Assembly (NCBI RefSeq): GCF_010686705.1
Contig: NZ_JAAGWY010000002.1
Coordinates: forward strand, 148,001 to 212,000
Direction: 5' to 3'
From: Leifsonia tongyongensis
GTDB taxonomy: Bacteria; Actinomycetota; Actinomycetes; Actinomycetales; Microbacteriaceae
DNA: 64,000 bases
In this document: positions 52,070 through 60,950 of the stretch, in pieces
Layout of the letters: every line of letters begins with the position of its first letter
Position numbering within the stretch: the stretch's first letter is position 1
Notes under the pieces: model-generated
Database searches by the model: none
What the model was told of the DNA's origin: nothing
The model's input: the letters and a program-made list of their open reading frames with translations, nothing else
Made by a program: the position numbers and the translations under genes

Positions 52070-53539
52070 CTAGTGCGAGTCGCCCCGATTGGCGTCCGGC
52101 CGCAGGTCGTCCAAGCTCACGTCGATCCCGAAATGCGTGTGTGCCGCCAGTCGCGCCGCGTACCACCCGTTCATCCCCTGCACTGACGGCCCCGGGGGAG
52201 TCGAAGCCGAACACAGGTAGAGCCCGTCCACCGGTGTCGCCCACGGTGTCGGCGACAGCACCGGGCGCCTGAGCAGCCGGTAGACGCTGACCGTGCCACC
52301 CATGATCTCGCCGCCGACGTCGTTGGGGTTGTTCGCCTCCACGTCGCGCGCCGTCATCGTCGCGCTTGCGAGCACCGTGTCGCGGAACCCCGGCGCGACC
52401 CGTTCGAGTTGCCGCGTGATCGCCTCGGTCGGATCGTAGATCGACCCGGCCGGCACGTGCATGTACGCCCACAGCGTGTGCTTGCCGAGCGGCGCCCGCG
52501 TGTCGTCGAGGATGCTCGGCTGGGTGACCAGCACGAACGGGGATGACGGGATGCGCCCTCGGGCGACCTCGCGTTCGGAGCGCGCGATGGCCCCGCGCGA
52601 ACCGCCGAGGTGCACGGTGGGCGCGAGGGCGACATCCGGATTCGTCCACGGAACCGGCGCCGACAGTGCGTAGTCGACCTTCGCGACGCCACCGCCACGA
52701 GGGAAACGCTGCAGCGCGTGCCGGTAGCCGGCGGGAAGGCGGTCGCCGCCGAATCGCGCCAGGAAGGCGGGGGAGGTGTCGAGCATCGTGACGCGCGACG
52801 GTTCCAGGTCGGCGGGGCTCGCGACATCCGTGTCGAGCACGATGCGTCCGCCGTGGGCCACCAGGTCGTCGGCGAGCGCATCCGCGATGGACTGGGAGCC
52901 GCCGACCGGGAAACCCCAGCCTGCCGCGTGCGCGTGGGCGCCGAGCAGCAGCCCGGTGCCGGCGGCGGCGAGCGACGGCTGCGACACGACCGCATGCGCG
53001 GACACCCCGCTCAGCATCGCCGGCGCGATCCGTTCCCTGAAGCGCTCGTTCCAGGCGGGCGTTCCCTGTTCGAGCACACGCAGGCCGAACGCCAGCGCGT
53101 CCAGCGGATGTGGAGGGATGCGCAACAGCTGCGACCCGGTGAAGTCGGTCACCGACTCGATGTGGTCCACGAGCGGGCCGAACAGGGAACGCCAGGCGTT
53201 GCCGTCCCGTCCGAGATCGGCGACCGTGCGTTCGAGGTCGTGCCAGGCGATCCCGGCCACACCGTGGTCGAGCGGATGCGCGTACGAGGCCGACGGGATG
53301 ACGAACGGCACCCGCTCGGTCAGCCCGAACGCGCGGAAGAACGGCGACGCGAGGGCGGCCGGATGCACGGCGGAGCACACATCGTGCCGGAACCCGGGCA
53401 GCGTCAGCTCGGCGGTGCGCAGGCCCCCGCCCACGGTCGAAGCCCGTTCGACGAGCACCACCTCGAGGCCGGCCCGGGCGAGGGTGACGGCGGCCGCCAG
53501 CCCGTTAGGCCCGCTGCCGACGACGGTCGCGTCGATCAT
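52070..53539 (-). CDS. Phytoene-desaturase-like (CrtI-type) FAD oxidoreductase
   Basis: 489 residues. The N-terminal FAD motif is VVGSGPNGLAAAVTLARAG (about 6-24), followed by GGGLRTAELTLPGFRHDVCSAVHP. The C-terminal FAD-binding end reads GLYLCSASTPPGPSVQGMNGWYAARLA, the pattern of the CrtI/amine-oxidase group. No carotenoid gene is nearby, so the substrate is open. It overlaps the stop of the lipase-maturation-factor-like gene by four bases and follows it in the same operon. Confidence 0.88.
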   Translation of the reverse strand: MIDATVVGSGPNGLAAAVTLARAGLEVVLVERASTVGGGLRTAELTLPGFRHDVCSAVHPAALASPFFRAFGLTERVPFVIPSASYAHPLDHGVAGIAWHDLERTVADLGRDGNAWRSLFGPLVDHIESVTDFTGSQLLRIPPHPLDALAFGLRVLEQGTPAWNERFRERIAPAMLSGVSAHAVVSQPSLAAAGTGLLLGAHAHAAGWGFPVGGSQSIADALADDLVAHGGRIVLDTDVASPADLEPSRVTMLDTSPAFLARFGGDRLPAGYRHALQRFPRGGGVAKVDYALSAPVPWTNPDVALAPTVHLGGSRGAIARSEREVARGRIPSSPFVLVTQPSILDDTRAPLGKHTLWAYMHVPAGSIYDPTEAITRQLERVAPGFRDTVLASATMTARDVEANNPNDVGGEIMGGTVSVYRLLRRPVLSPTPWATPVDGLYLCSASTPPGPSVQGMNGWYAARLAAHTHFGIDVSLDDLRPDANRGDSH

Positions 53540-54987
53540 CGGCCGTACCCGCGACGGGCCTGCGTCGAACGCGAGATCGGTGGGACCAGGATCCCGGCCT
53601 CTTCACGCATCCACCACACTCCTTCTTCCCGCCGTTCACGCCGTGTAGCGAAACGGTACAGGTACAGTCTGGCCCGCACCCAGGTCGGAGGCGTGCCCCC
53701 GAACGGGTCGACGCGCAGGAGCTTGAGCGTCCGTCGGTCGGCGTCGAGCAGTTTCGAGAGGAAGACGAGGAACCAGCGCGAGTCGTGCGACCCGAGCGCG
53801 AGGAACCACATGAGCCAGTCGAGCCGCAGGTGGTAGGGGGCGAACTGCCGGGGGATCCGCCGCGGGTCGCCCGGTTTGCCTTTGAACTCGTAGACCTGCC
53901 AGACCGCCTCGCCGCCCGGCTGTTCGGCAGCGGTCCCCTCGACGACGACCTCGTAGCGTTCCTTCGTGACACTGCCGAACGCCCCGTACGCGTTGACGAG
54001 GTGCCAGCGGTTGAAGCTGGCGTTCATCAGCTGGCGGCGCGACAGCAGGTTGCGGGCCGGCCACCAGCTGAGGGCGATCAGAAGCGCGGATGCGACCAGC
54101 GCGAGGAACGCGAACCAGGGCGGCATCGCATCCGTCGCTCCGGTCGGCGGGATGAGCGGCACGATGACATGCGCGACCGGGTTGCTGATCGCCGAGAACG
54201 CCAGGACGATCGTGATCACGTTCAGCCACGCGAAATTGCCGGTGAACACCAGCCACAGCTGGGTGAGGATCACGATCGCTGCGGCGATGGATGCGACCGG
54301 CTGCGGTGCGAAGAGGAAGAACGGCACGATGAGCTGGGCGAAATGATTGCCGAGCACCTCGAAGCGATGGAACCACTTCGGCAGCAGGTGCGCGTAACGG
54401 CTCACCGGGTTCGGCATCGGCTGGGTTTCGTGGTGGTAGTACAGCGCCGTCAGGTTGCGCCACGACCGGTCGCCGCGCATCTTGATCATCCCCGCGCCGA
54501 ACTCGAGCCGGAACACCAGCCAGCGCAACAGAATGATGACCGTGATCGGCGGGGCCTCCTGGCTGCCCCCGAGGAACGCGACGGTGAAGCCGGCCTCGAG
54601 CAGCAGGCTCTCCCAGCCGAACGCGTAGAACGTCTGGCCGATGTTCACGATCGACAGGTAGGCGAGCCAGATGACGAGGAACAGGATGAGCGGCACCCAG
54701 CCGGGTGCGAGCTGCGGGATGCCGAGCACGAGAAGCGCCGAGATCGCGGCTCCCGTCCAGGCAACGGCCAGCAGCAGCCGGTCGGAGTAGCGCCAGCGGA
54801 AGAGGGTGGGCTGGCGTCGCGCGTAGCTCAGCCGCAGGAAGTCGGGCGCGGGCAGCAGACCGTGCTCGCCCAGAAGCGCCGGGAACTGGTTGACGGCGGA
54901 GATGAACGCGATCAGGTAGATCGCCGCGGTGCCGCGCTGGAGCACCTCACGTGCAAACCCGTAGTCGCTCGCCGCCAGCCAGTCCAT
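53536..54987 (-). CDS. Lipase maturation factor (LMF1) family membrane protein
   Basis: 483 residues with about eight membrane helices. Family-typical stretches are GREHG-like LLGEHGLLPAPDFL, LEFGAGMIKMRGDRSWRNLTALYYHHETQPMPNP-type core, and in the soluble tail LRLDWLMWFLALG. Eukaryotic LMF1 folds lipases in the ER; the bacterial role is unknown. The translation start at 54987 begins with the first helix region. It is co-translated with the CrtI-like gene, a pairing that is seen in other actinobacteria as far as I recall. Confidence 0.85.
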   Translation of the reverse strand: MDWLAASDYGFAREVLQRGTAAIYLIAFISAVNQFPALLGEHGLLPAPDFLRLSYARRQPTLFRWRYSDRLLLAVAWTGAAISALLVLGIPQLAPGWVPLILFLVIWLAYLSIVNIGQTFYAFGWESLLLEAGFTVAFLGGSQEAPPITVIILLRWLVFRLEFGAGMIKMRGDRSWRNLTALYYHHETQPMPNPVSRYAHLLPKWFHRFEVLGNHFAQLIVPFFLFAPQPVASIAAAIVILTQLWLVFTGNFAWLNVITIVLAFSAISNPVAHVIVPLIPPTGATDAMPPWFAFLALVASALLIALSWWPARNLLSRRQLMNASFNRWHLVNAYGAFGSVTKERYEVVVEGTAAEQPGGEAVWQVYEFKGKPGDPRRIPRQFAPYHLRLDWLMWFLALGSHDSRWFLVFLSKLLDADRRTLKLLRVDPFGGTPPTWVRARLYLYRFATRRERREEGVWWMREEAGILVPPISRSTQARRGYGR

Positions 54988-55057
54988 GTCACCACCCCGT
55001 GGCCCGGCTCCACCGTACGCCGCCGCGCACGTCCGGTCGAGAGCGGCGCCGCGCGGA

Positions 55058-55735
55058 TCAGGCGGCGGCGGTGATGTGGGCGGCCAGCGAGATCGGCCGA
55101 TGGTCGGAGGCCCCGGCGGGCAGCACATCCACTCGGTCGATACTGAACCCGGTCGACGTCACGAAGTCGAAGTACCCCGTGAAGAATTTGTAGCGCGCAT
55201 AGGTCGGCTCGGTGCTGCGCATGAGTTCGTAGCCGGTCGTCGTGAGCCGGCGCTCCAGCCCCCGGATGAACCACGGATAGTTGAAGTCGCCGACCATCAC
55301 CGCGGGCAGGTCGGCCGCGAGCGACCGCATCCCTTCGTGGGCGGCTGCGATCTGCTTGCGGCGCAGCGAATTGGATGCCGTCAGCGGCGCCGCGTGGAAC
55401 GACCCGACCAGCACATCCTGCCCGCTCTCACGATCGACCAGGTGCGCGGCGAGCAGGCGTTCGTGCGCCGGAGCGAGCACCCGGTCGTGCATCGACTTGT
55501 GTACCGCGAAGACTTTCGTCGACCGGATGTCGTATCGCTCCGCGCTCGTGTAGATCGCCAGCCCGAGGCGGTTCGTCTTGGTGGAGTCGGCGAGCATGAG
55601 GTGGCCGAGCCGCTCGGGAAGCGCTTCGCTGTCGGCCTCCTGGAGGCACAGCACGTCGACGTCGTTCTCGTCGACGAGATCGGCGAGTTCCCCGCCGGCG
55701 GCATGTTTGCGCAGGTTGTAGCTGATGATCCTCAT
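55058..55735 (-). CDS. Endonuclease/exonuclease/phosphatase family protein
   Basis: 225 residues with the EEP fold: RIISYNLRKH (Asn ligand), DVLCLQEADSE (metal Glu), GSFHAAPL (catalytic His), MVGDFNYPW (Asp/Asn) and a final SDHRPISL (Asp-His). It could be a nuclease or a phosphodiesterase; no lipid- or DNA-specific insertion is visible. Its start is divergent from the LigD-type polymerase gene only 60 bases away, so the pair may share regulation in DNA repair. Confidence 0.87.
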   Translation of the reverse strand: MRIISYNLRKHAAGGELADLVDENDVDVLCLQEADSEALPERLGHLMLADSTKTNRLGLAIYTSAERYDIRSTKVFAVHKSMHDRVLAPAHERLLAAHLVDRESGQDVLVGSFHAAPLTASNSLRRKQIAAAHEGMRSLAADLPAVMVGDFNYPWFIRGLERRLTTTGYELMRSTEPTYARYKFFTGYFDFVTSTGFSIDRVDVLPAGASDHRPISLAAHITAAA

Positions 55736-55783
55736 GACCGTGCCAGCCTACGACCGAACGGTGTGCAGAACATCCCCAGCGGG

Positions 55784-55789
55784 TACGGT
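55784..55789 (+). promoter_or_regulatory. -10 element, leaderless ligD-polymerase gene
   Basis: TACGGT ends six bases before the ATG at 55796, with no ribosome site; a leaderless transcript is expected. Confidence 0.45.
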
Positions 55790-55795
55790 TGTCGC

Positions 55796-56818
55796 ATGGC
55801 GAGCGAAGCTGTTGTCCTGACGGTGAACGGTCCTTCCGGTGATCGCGAGGTGCGCATCTCCAGCCCGAGCCGCGTTCTCTGGCCCGACTTGGGGTTCACC
55901 AAGCTCGATCTCGCCAACTACCTGATCGCGGTGGGCGACGCCTTCGTCGCGGCCAACGGTGATCGCCCTCTGTCGCTGCAGCGCTTCCCGGAGGGCATCG
56001 ACGGCGAACAGTTCTTCTCGAAGAACCCGCCCAAGGGCGCACCCGACTACGTGCGATCGGTGATGGTGATCTACCCGAGCGCCCGGTCGCATCCGCAGCT
56101 CATCATCGACGAGCCCGCTGCGGCCGTGTGGGCCGTGCAGATGAACACGATCGTGTTCCACCCGTGGCCGTCGCGGGCCGAGGACTCGGACAATCCCGAC
56201 CAGCTGCGCATCGACCTGGACCCGCAGCCGGGCACGGATTTCGATGACGCGATCCCGGCCGCCATCGAACTGCGCAAGGTGCTCGCCGAGGCGGGACTGG
56301 AGGCGTTCATCAAGACCTCCGGCAACCGCGGCCTGCATGTGTTCGCGCCCATCGAACCGGTACGGGAGTTCCTGGATGTGCGCCACGCGGTCATCGCGGC
56401 TGCTCGCGAACTCGAGCGGCGGATGCCCGACAAAGTGACGACAGCATGGTGGAAGGAGGAGCGCGGGGAACGCATCTTCGTCGACTTCAACCAGGCGAAC
56501 CGTGATCGCACGATGGCCGGCGCCTACAGTCCGCGCGCGCTCGCACATGCACCCGTCTCGACCCCGATCACCTGGGACGAGCTGGAGACCACCGACCCGA
56601 AGGCGTTCACCGTGCTGACCGTGCCGGACAGGCTGCGGACCGTCGGTGACCCGTGGGCCGATTTCGGCGCGAAGCCGGGAAACATCGACGAACTGCTCGG
56701 ATGGTGGGCGCGCGATCTCGAGAATGGCCTCGGCGAGCTTCCGTTCCCGCCCGACTATCCCAAGATGCCGGGGGAGCCCCCGCGCGTGCAGCCGAGCCGC
56801 GCCCGCAAAGAAGCCTGA
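55796..56818 (+). CDS. Stand-alone LigD-type polymerase/primase (PolDom)
   Basis: 340 residues covering only the AEP-superfamily polymerase domain of LigD. Marks are SRVLWPDLGFTKLDLANYL, the 5'-phosphate-binding region GEQFFSKNPP, the catalytic DLDPQPGTDF (two metal Asp) and KTSGNRGLHVFAP with its His. It adds nucleotides or ribonucleotides to broken ends in non-homologous end joining. No nuclease or ligase domain is attached; a separate ATP-dependent ligase lies 3 kb away. No ku gene is in the window. Confidence 0.92.
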   Translation: MASEAVVLTVNGPSGDREVRISSPSRVLWPDLGFTKLDLANYLIAVGDAFVAANGDRPLSLQRFPEGIDGEQFFSKNPPKGAPDYVRSVMVIYPSARSHPQLIIDEPAAAVWAVQMNTIVFHPWPSRAEDSDNPDQLRIDLDPQPGTDFDDAIPAAIELRKVLAEAGLEAFIKTSGNRGLHVFAPIEPVREFLDVRHAVIAAARELERRMPDKVTTAWWKEERGERIFVDFNQANRDRTMAGAYSPRALAHAPVSTPITWDELETTDPKAFTVLTVPDRLRTVGDPWADFGAKPGNIDELLGWWARDLENGLGELPFPPDYPKMPGEPPRVQPSRARKEA

Positions 56819-56854
56819 ATCGAAGCACGAATCGAAGCACGAATCGAAGCACGA
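56819..56854 (+). repeat. 12-bp tandem repeat in a short intergenic gap
   Basis: Three perfect copies of ATCGAAGCACGA run directly from the stop codon of the polymerase gene to the GGAGGA ribosome site of the next gene. The repeat length sets the distance between the two genes without changing frame. Confidence 0.9.
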
Positions 56855-56863
56855 GGAGGACAG

Positions 56864-57298
56864 ATGGCGCATTCCGCTGAGACCGTGACGGTGAACCGGA
56901 CCATCGCCGAGGTGTTCGACTTTCTGGCCGATGGCATGAACGAACAGAAGTGGCGACCCGACGTCGTCTCGATCGAACACGTCGCAGGTACCGGCCCCGG
57001 AGTCGGGACGACCTACGCCCAGACGATGAAAGGTCCGGGCGGGCGCGCGATCAAAGGCGACTACCGCATCACCCGTTTCGAGGCGCCGACCCGGCTCGAC
57101 TTCGAGACGATCGCCGGCCCCGCTCGGCCCGTCGGCTCGTTCGTGCTGCGGGAGATCGTGCCCGGCACGACCGAGGTCACCTTCACGATCGACCTCACCC
57201 CGAAGGGCGCGATGGTCCTGATGAAGGGGATGATCACCAAGCAGGTCGCCACCGAGGCCGCGAACATCCACAACGTGCCCGCGGCGATGGGGGCCTGA
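56864..57298 (+). CDS. SRPBCC family protein (polyketide-cyclase-like)
   Basis: 144 residues: VTVNRTIAEVFDFLADGMNEQKWRP at the start, a Gly-rich GTGPGVGTTYAQTMKGPGGR turn and a C-terminal long helix (MVLMKGMITKQVATEAANI). This is the hydrophobic-pocket START/Bet v1 fold. The ligand is unknown. GGAGG is five bases before the ATG. It is probably co-transcribed with the preceding polymerase gene and the following TfoX-like gene, which starts two bases after its stop. Confidence 0.85.
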   Translation: MAHSAETVTVNRTIAEVFDFLADGMNEQKWRPDVVSIEHVAGTGPGVGTTYAQTMKGPGGRAIKGDYRITRFEAPTRLDFETIAGPARPVGSFVLREIVPGTTEVTFTIDLTPKGAMVLMKGMITKQVATEAANIHNVPAAMGA

Positions 57299-57299
57299 C

Positions 57300-57665
57300 G
57301 TGCAGATCCCGAAACCGGGCGAGGAGACGAAGGCGCTCTTCCGGTCGGTCGTGCCGGAGGCGCCGGACGTCGAGGTCAAGCCGATGTTCGGCAACCTGGG
57401 CGCGTTCGTGCACGGCAACATGTTCGCCGGGCTGTTCGGCGACGTGATCGGGGTGCGCGTGCTCGACGACGTGACCCGCGACGAACTCGCAGCGGTGGAC
57501 GGCACAGGCCCCTTCGGGCCCGCCGAGCGGCCGATGGGCGGTTATGTGGGCCTTCCGGCCGACTGGTCGGACAAGCCGGAGCTCATCACGCCGTGGATCG
57601 AACGGGCCCTGGCGAGCGTCTCCGAACTGCCGCCGAAGGTCGCGAAGCCGCGCAAGAAAGCCTGA
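57300..57665 (+). CDS. TfoX/Sxy N-terminal domain protein
   Basis: 121 residues matching the TfoX N-terminal domain: VEVKPMFGNLGAFVHGNMFAGLFGDVIGVRV at about 24-54, then PFGPAERPMGGYVGLP and a basic C-terminal tail KVAKPRKKA. In gammaproteobacteria TfoX controls competence; in actinobacteria the role is unknown. GTG start immediately after the SRPBCC gene indicates coupled translation. Confidence 0.85.
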   Translation: MQIPKPGEETKALFRSVVPEAPDVEVKPMFGNLGAFVHGNMFAGLFGDVIGVRVLDDVTRDELAAVDGTGPFGPAERPMGGYVGLPADWSDKPELITPWIERALASVSELPPKVAKPRKKA

Positions 57666-57780
57666 CCGCATCCGGTGCGTGAAGCGCCCCTGAAATTGGG
57701 GGTGACTGCACCGTCCACGGAAGCCTGCATTCATGCATAATTGCGTCAGAGCAGCGGACGCCCGTTCGCGCCATGGGTGA

Positions 57781-59808
57781 ATGCGTGGAGAAATGCGCGA
57801 ACAAACAAGCCTGTCCACCGATCGAACCCGGCGGGCGGGCGGTTCGCGCAAGCTCGTCGCTGCGCTGTCCGCCGTTGCCCTTGCCGGCATCGGGCTCGCG
57901 GCAGCGACCCCCGCATCCGCCACCGACTCGTACAAGGCGCCCACCTTCGGCGTGGGAAACAACCCCGGTGGCATCGCGTTCACCCCGGACGGCGCCAGGG
58001 CGGTCGTCGTGACCGCGCCCCCGGGCGCGATCGAAGGAAACCTCACGACCTACAACGCCACCACGCACGCCAAGCTGTGGGGGACGACCGTCGACGGCCA
58101 GGGAGCCAACGGTCTCGCGATCAGCCCGGACGGCACGATGGCACTTGTGGCCTACGCAAACGGAGCTGGGAATTCTGGTGGGCTGACCGTCGTCGACCTG
58201 GCGCACAACACCAATCTCGGCACGATCACCGGGACCGACCAGCTCTGGGATGTCGCGTTCACGCCTGACGGCTCGAAGGCGTACGCCATGGACTGGCCGG
58301 CCAATAGCTCGACCGGCTCTGTAGCGGTCGTCAATCCGGCCACACGCAGCGTGGTCGACTATATCCCCGTGAGCGGGATTCCGTTCGATGTCGTGTTCAG
58401 CCCGGACAGTTCGCTTGCCTATGTCGTGTCCGCCTTCAACGGCAATGGTGCGGGACTGATCACCGTCATCAACGTCGGAGCCGGCACCGTGCAGACCACG
58501 ATTCCGATCGGGGCGGGGTCTGACGGCATCGCCATCACGCCGGACGGCTCCACGCTTTTTGCTACGAATTCCGGTGACGCGGTTCACCCCGGAACCGTCT
58601 CGGTGGTGTCGACCTCGCAGAACAAGGTCCTGTCGACCATCGCCAACGTCGGCGTCGGCCCATTCGCCGTCAAGGTCTCACCGGACGGCTCGCAGGCGTG
58701 GGTGCTCAACTGGAACGGCGGCACCGTTGCGGTGATCGATGCCTCCTCGAAGGCTGTCGTCAACCGGTACGCCGTGAGCGGTGGCGGACCATGGAGTTTA
58801 GTCTTCTCCCCCAATGGCAAGCAGGCTTGGGTCACGATCGACGGCGACGACTCTCATATCACAGGTAGCGTGGCAGTCTTCGACGTGAAGTCGGCACGCT
58901 GGAACCCGACGGTCGCCCGGATCTCAGGGACGGACCGCTACCAGACCTCGGTGCAGGTCGCGCAGAAGGCGTTCCCGACGGCCGCGCCCGTCGTGTTCGT
59001 CGCAACCGGCACCGGTTTCGCGGATGCGCTTGCTGCGGCTGCTCCGGCGGCGAAGCTCGGCGGCCCCCTGCTTCTCACGGATCCCAACCGCCTTCCGGCC
59101 AGCGTCAAGGCCGAGATCACGACTCTGCACCCGTCGACGATCTACATCGTCGGTGGGACGGGCGCGATCTCGACGGCGGTCGAACAGCAGTTGAAGCCGC
59201 TGGCGGCAACGGTCACCCGGGTGGCGGGCACCGACCGGTTCGATACCGCGCGCCAGGTGATCAACGTCGCCTTCCCGACATCGACACCCATGACGAAGGT
59301 GTACGTCGCGACCGGGATGAACTTCCCGGATGCCCTGTCGGCATCCGCTGCGGCCGGAGCTGCCGGCCTCCCGGTGCTCCTGGTGAACGGAACGAAGTCG
59401 TCGCTCGACACCGCGACGACCAACTTCCTGACCGCGCACGGCGCGAACGCCTTCACGGTCATCGGCGGCCCGAACGTGGTCTCGGCCGGCATTGCGACCC
59501 AGCTCGGCGCATCCGGACCCGTCAACCGCATCTTCGGCGCCGACCGCTACACCACCTCGCAGCTGATCAACTCGGACGCGTTCACCTCCGGCACGGCCGC
59601 CTACTTCGCGACCGGCACCTCGTTCGCGGATGCGCTTTCCGGCGCCGTCCTCGCAGCCGTGAAGGGCTCGCCGCTCTACGTCGTCAACCCGGTCTGTGTA
59701 CCCGACGGCTCGGAGGCCGACCTCGCCGGCCGCGGCGTCAGCGCCGTCACGCTGATCGGCGGCACGGGCGCACTGAGCCCCGCCGTCGCCGCGATGCACA
59801 ACTGCTGA
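57781..59808 (+). CDS. Secreted YVTN beta-propeller protein with cell-wall-binding repeats (CWB2)
   Basis: 675 residues. After a Sec signal peptide (about 22-48, ending TPASA) come seven or so propeller blades with the DGAR/DGSK/DGTM motif (GGIAFTPDGARAV, GLAISPDGTMALV, and so on, about 55-365). Three CWB2 repeats follow from about 380, each beginning RISGTDRYQTS, RVAGTDRFDTA or RIFGADRYTTS and containing GxxFADALS-type blocks. CWB2 repeats hold proteins non-covalently on the cell wall. It is probably a surface-displayed binding protein. The ATG at 57781 is chosen; 57793 has a nearer GGAG. Confidence 0.88.
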   Translation: MRGEMREQTSLSTDRTRRAGGSRKLVAALSAVALAGIGLAAATPASATDSYKAPTFGVGNNPGGIAFTPDGARAVVVTAPPGAIEGNLTTYNATTHAKLWGTTVDGQGANGLAISPDGTMALVAYANGAGNSGGLTVVDLAHNTNLGTITGTDQLWDVAFTPDGSKAYAMDWPANSSTGSVAVVNPATRSVVDYIPVSGIPFDVVFSPDSSLAYVVSAFNGNGAGLITVINVGAGTVQTTIPIGAGSDGIAITPDGSTLFATNSGDAVHPGTVSVVSTSQNKVLSTIANVGVGPFAVKVSPDGSQAWVLNWNGGTVAVIDASSKAVVNRYAVSGGGPWSLVFSPNGKQAWVTIDGDDSHITGSVAVFDVKSARWNPTVARISGTDRYQTSVQVAQKAFPTAAPVVFVATGTGFADALAAAAPAAKLGGPLLLTDPNRLPASVKAEITTLHPSTIYIVGGTGAISTAVEQQLKPLAATVTRVAGTDRFDTARQVINVAFPTSTPMTKVYVATGMNFPDALSASAAAGAAGLPVLLVNGTKSSLDTATTNFLTAHGANAFTVIGGPNVVSAGIATQLGASGPVNRIFGADRYTTSQLINSDAFTSGTAAYFATGTSFADALSGAVLAAVKGSPLYVVNPVCVPDGSEADLAGRGVSAVTLIGGTGALSPAVAAMHNC

Positions 59809-59815
59809 GGATGCG

Positions 59816-59839
59816 GGGGGTCGCCGACCTGCGACCCCC
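59816..59839. terminator. Hairpin terminator between convergent genes
   Basis: GGGGGTCGC (59816-59824) and GCGACCCCC (59831-59839) with a six-base loop form a strong GC stem between the CWB2 gene and the convergent ligase gene. It could serve both directions; no T run is present. Confidence 0.6.
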
Positions 59840-59842
59840 GCC

Positions 59843-60895
59843 TCAGCTGATGACCTGGCTCAGGTCGTAGGCGATCGGGCGGTCCAGCTGCGCGAATGTG
59901 CACGACGTGGGCTCGCGGTCGGGGCGCCAGCGGTCGAACTGGGCGGTGTGCCGGAAGCGCATCCCCTCCATCTGGTCGTACCGCACCTCGACGACACGCT
60001 CGGGCCGCAGGCGAACGAATGAGACGTCCTTGCTGGACGAGAAACGGCTCCGCTCGCCTTCGCCTTTGACGATCTCACCGTCGGCGTCCCGCTCGACGAG
60101 CGGGTCGAGCTCGTCGATCAGCTCGAGCCGGCGCGCATCGCTGAACGCTGACGCACCACCGACACTCCGCAACTGGCCGTCGTCGTCGTACAGCCCGAGC
60201 AGCAGCGAGCCGACGCCGCGACCGCTCGAATGGATGCGGTACCCGATCACGACGACATCCGCCGTCCGATGGTGCTTGATCTTCAGCATCACCCGCTTGT
60301 TGGGCGCGTACGCCGACGCCAGCGGCTTCGCCACGACGCCGTCGAGGCCCGCACCCTCGAACTCGACGAGCCAGCGGCGCGCGAGGTCCACATCCGTCGT
60401 CGTCCGGGTCAGGTGCAGCGGATGCGGCAACGGGCCGATCAGTCGCTCGAGTTCCGCGCGGCGCTCGGCGAATGGGACGCCGGTCAGGTTCCGGTCACCG
60501 TCGGCGAGCAGGTCGAACGCCACGAACATCGCCGGCGTCTCGACCGCGAGCTTCTGCACGCGGCTGTCGGCGGGGTGGATGCGCTGCGAGAGGGCCTCCC
60601 AGTCGAGCCGCTCACTGCCGCTCGCTCCTGTGGGCACGACGATCTCGCCGTCGAGGACGCACGGTCCCGGCAGGAGCCGGGCGAACGCATCCGTCAGCTC
60701 CGGAAAATAGCGCGTGAGCATTTTAGAGCCGCGGCTGCCGATCTCGACCTTCTCGCCGTCGAAGTAGACGATGGCGCGGAAGCCGTCCCACTTCGGTTCG
60801 AAACTGAGGCCGCCGGCGACGCTCTCCTGGTCGGGGACCGCATCCACCGCCTTGGCGAGCATCGGCGCGACAGGGGACGAGACCGAAGGTTCCAT
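59843..60895 (-). CDS. ATP-dependent DNA ligase (LigC/LigD-type ligase domain)
   Basis: 350 residues. The nucleotidylated Lys is in EPKWDGFRAIVY (motif I, KWDG, near residue 34), and motif III and IV regions are FVAFDLLA and GLDGVVAKPL; motif V is KIKHHRTADVVV near 225. The OB-fold domain ends it. It seals nicks using ATP and likely cooperates with the separate polymerase gene at 55796 in end joining or base excision repair. The ATG at 60895 has CAAGAT six bases upstream on the minus strand, so it too looks leaderless. Confidence 0.92.
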   Translation of the reverse strand: MEPSVSSPVAPMLAKAVDAVPDQESVAGGLSFEPKWDGFRAIVYFDGEKVEIGSRGSKMLTRYFPELTDAFARLLPGPCVLDGEIVVPTGASGSERLDWEALSQRIHPADSRVQKLAVETPAMFVAFDLLADGDRNLTGVPFAERRAELERLIGPLPHPLHLTRTTTDVDLARRWLVEFEGAGLDGVVAKPLASAYAPNKRVMLKIKHHRTADVVVIGYRIHSSGRGVGSLLLGLYDDDGQLRSVGGASAFSDARRLELIDELDPLVERDADGEIVKGEGERSRFSSSKDVSFVRLRPERVVEVRYDQMEGMRFRHTAQFDRWRPDREPTSCTFAQLDRPIAYDLSQVIS

Positions 60896-60922
60896 GGCTC
60901 GATCTTGCCGCAGCCGGGTCGG

Positions 60923-60944
60923 CCGCGCCAGCGGAGCGGCGCGG
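60923..60944 (-). terminator. Hairpin between two minus-strand genes
   Basis: CCGCGCC (60923-60929) and GGCGCGG (60938-60944) around an eight-base loop, just after the stop of the dehydrogenase gene and upstream of the ligase gene. It may end the first transcript. Confidence 0.4.
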
Positions 60945-60950
60945 AGAGGC

